A program made the position numbers and the translations under genes. Shown in pieces: positions 63,549 through 64,000 of a DNA stretch of 64,000 nucleotides. Each line of letters begins with the position of its first letter. The stretch's first letter is position 1. The notes below the pieces were generated by a model. The model saw only the letters and a list, made by a program, of their open reading frames with translations, was not told the origin of the DNA and did no database searches. The stretch spans positions 171,448 to 235,447 of the forward strand of contig NZ_LDPY01000004.1 in NCBI RefSeq assembly GCF_001038505.1, read 5' to 3'. The DNA is from Puniceibacterium sp. IMCC21224 (GTDB lineage Bacteria > Pseudomonadota > Alphaproteobacteria > Rhodobacterales > Rhodobacteraceae).

Positions 63549-64000
63549 GTTCTACGGCTGCACCCCATTAAAAATGGGGGGATTACCAACGCCTTCGATA
63601 TCAGCGTAACTGGTACACCAGCAACCCTCTCGACTTTTTGGACAAAGTCTTGGGCGCCATCATTAAGCTCGCTGTAGGTCGTTGCTGCGCGGTTCTCAAT
63701 GCCAAAGTAATCCGCGAATGTTATGGCGATCTCAGTAGCTCCGTTCAGGATTACTGAATGCCGTAATTGGCCCCAGTCAAATTCTGCGACGCGGCGCTGT
63801 TTATAGGAAACACTTCCCGTCTCGGTTTTTCGTAGCTCGTCTATAGGGATGCCGGATCGGTTGCTTAGCTCTTCAAACTCAATCTCTTGACCAATCCAGC
63901 CAGAGGTTCCACCAACTCTAATAGGGTAAGTTCGAACGACCATAATAGCGCGGTTAAGTCGAGCTGGGGCGATCCCTGCTTCAGAGAGGCAGCCAGCCAC
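63476..64000 (-). CDS. Adenylosuccinate-synthetase-like protein (5' end outside window, 3' end altered by IS3)
   Basis: The visible 137 native residues are the C-terminal part of a PurA-like enzyme: [51 protein letters not shown] and [10 protein letters not shown] are all PurA landmarks. PurA joins IMP and aspartate using GTP; related enzymes make 2-aminoadenine precursors in some phages. IS3 copy 3 replaces the native end (FAIDSVIKRVTV, stop at 62350) with about 30 IS-encoded residues ending at 63476. The gene overlapped the DUF7002-like start by one base. A plasmid-borne, divergent PurA is unlikely to be the housekeeping copy. Confidence 0.78.
   Translation of the reverse strand: MAGCLSEAGIAPARLNRAIMVVRTYPIRVGGTSGWIGQEIEFEELSNRSGIPIDELRKTETGSVSYKQRRVAEFDWGQLRHSVILNGATEIAITFADYFGIENRAATTYSELNDGAQDFVQKVERVAGVPVTLISKALVIPPFLMGCSRRTYAAIFSFCAGVMPPMPMFGRSLL

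Larger units (their letters stand above)
62391..63587 (+). mobile_element. IS3-family element, copy 3 (inserted in purA-like gene)
   Basis: 1197 bp, same orientation as copy 1, with target duplication AACG (62387-62390 and 63588-63591). It carries the same diagnostic base as copy 2 (G at 62529). It interrupts the last codons of the minus-strand purA-like gene. Confidence 0.95.

Noticed and set aside
1..64000. CRISPR arrays, tRNA or rRNA genes
   Set aside because: No regularly spaced repeats and no tRNA-like or rRNA-like sequence noticed on reading; a dedicated search would be needed to exclude a single tRNA.

Overview
The window looks like part of a large, GC-rich alphaproteobacterial plasmid, probably from the Rhodobacterales (roseobacter or Paracoccus group). 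The clearest evidence is a complete repABC replication and partition operon at 17.7-21.2 kb with an antisense RNA and two putative parS palindromes. It also holds a MOBP-type transfer-initiation region (MobC, VirD2-like relaxase, VirD4-like coupling protein) and small proteins typical of such plasmids (DUF736, DUF2493, DUF3768, ArdC, ParB-like). No tRNA, rRNA or CRISPR array was seen.

Layout. 1-11.2 kb is metabolic and efflux cargo: an acyl-CoA degradation cluster (SDR, acyl-CoA dehydrogenase, CaiB-type CoA-transferase) with two copies of one operator-like palindrome; a tetR-MFP-RND efflux operon; and an HxlR-type redox sensor divergent from an extradiol dioxygenase and a QorB-like reductase. 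11.2-17.1 kb lies between two IS6-family elements and holds a tyrosine recombinase, ParDE, a serine recombinase and a DUF4143 ATPase. 17.1-21.3 kb is repABC. 21.4-24.1 kb holds a decayed IS6 element, a Phd/PemK-type toxin-antitoxin pair and small unknown genes.

24.1-60 kb is the plasmid backbone and transfer region: ArdC antirestriction, ParB-like protein, PrlF/YhaV toxin-antitoxin, a CmtR-like metal sensor with a CDF exporter, and a DarB-like methylase-helicase. A 6.2-kb recombinase-trio transposon follows, sitting precisely inside a DUF6915-like gene. After it come DUF736, a rhomboid protease, a LysR regulator with a secreted double-ABM protein, an IS1182-family element, DUF2493, and mobC-relaxase-virD4.

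Three 1197-bp copies of one IS3-family element, each with its own intact 4-bp target duplication, have inserted into the start of ardC, the 3' end of virD4 and the 3' end of a purA-like gene. Rejoining each target restores an intact reading frame, so these are recent insertions.

The most intriguing unexplained part is the right end (60.3-64 kb). It holds a PEP-synthase-like ATP-grasp-type protein, a predicted ADP-ribosyltransferase-like (DUF7002-like) protein and an adenylosuccinate-synthetase-like protein, next to transfer genes. I do not recognise this combination and offer it as a candidate nucleotide-based defence or conflict module. The giant methylase-helicase with ArdC suggests a second theme, protection of incoming plasmid DNA from host restriction.
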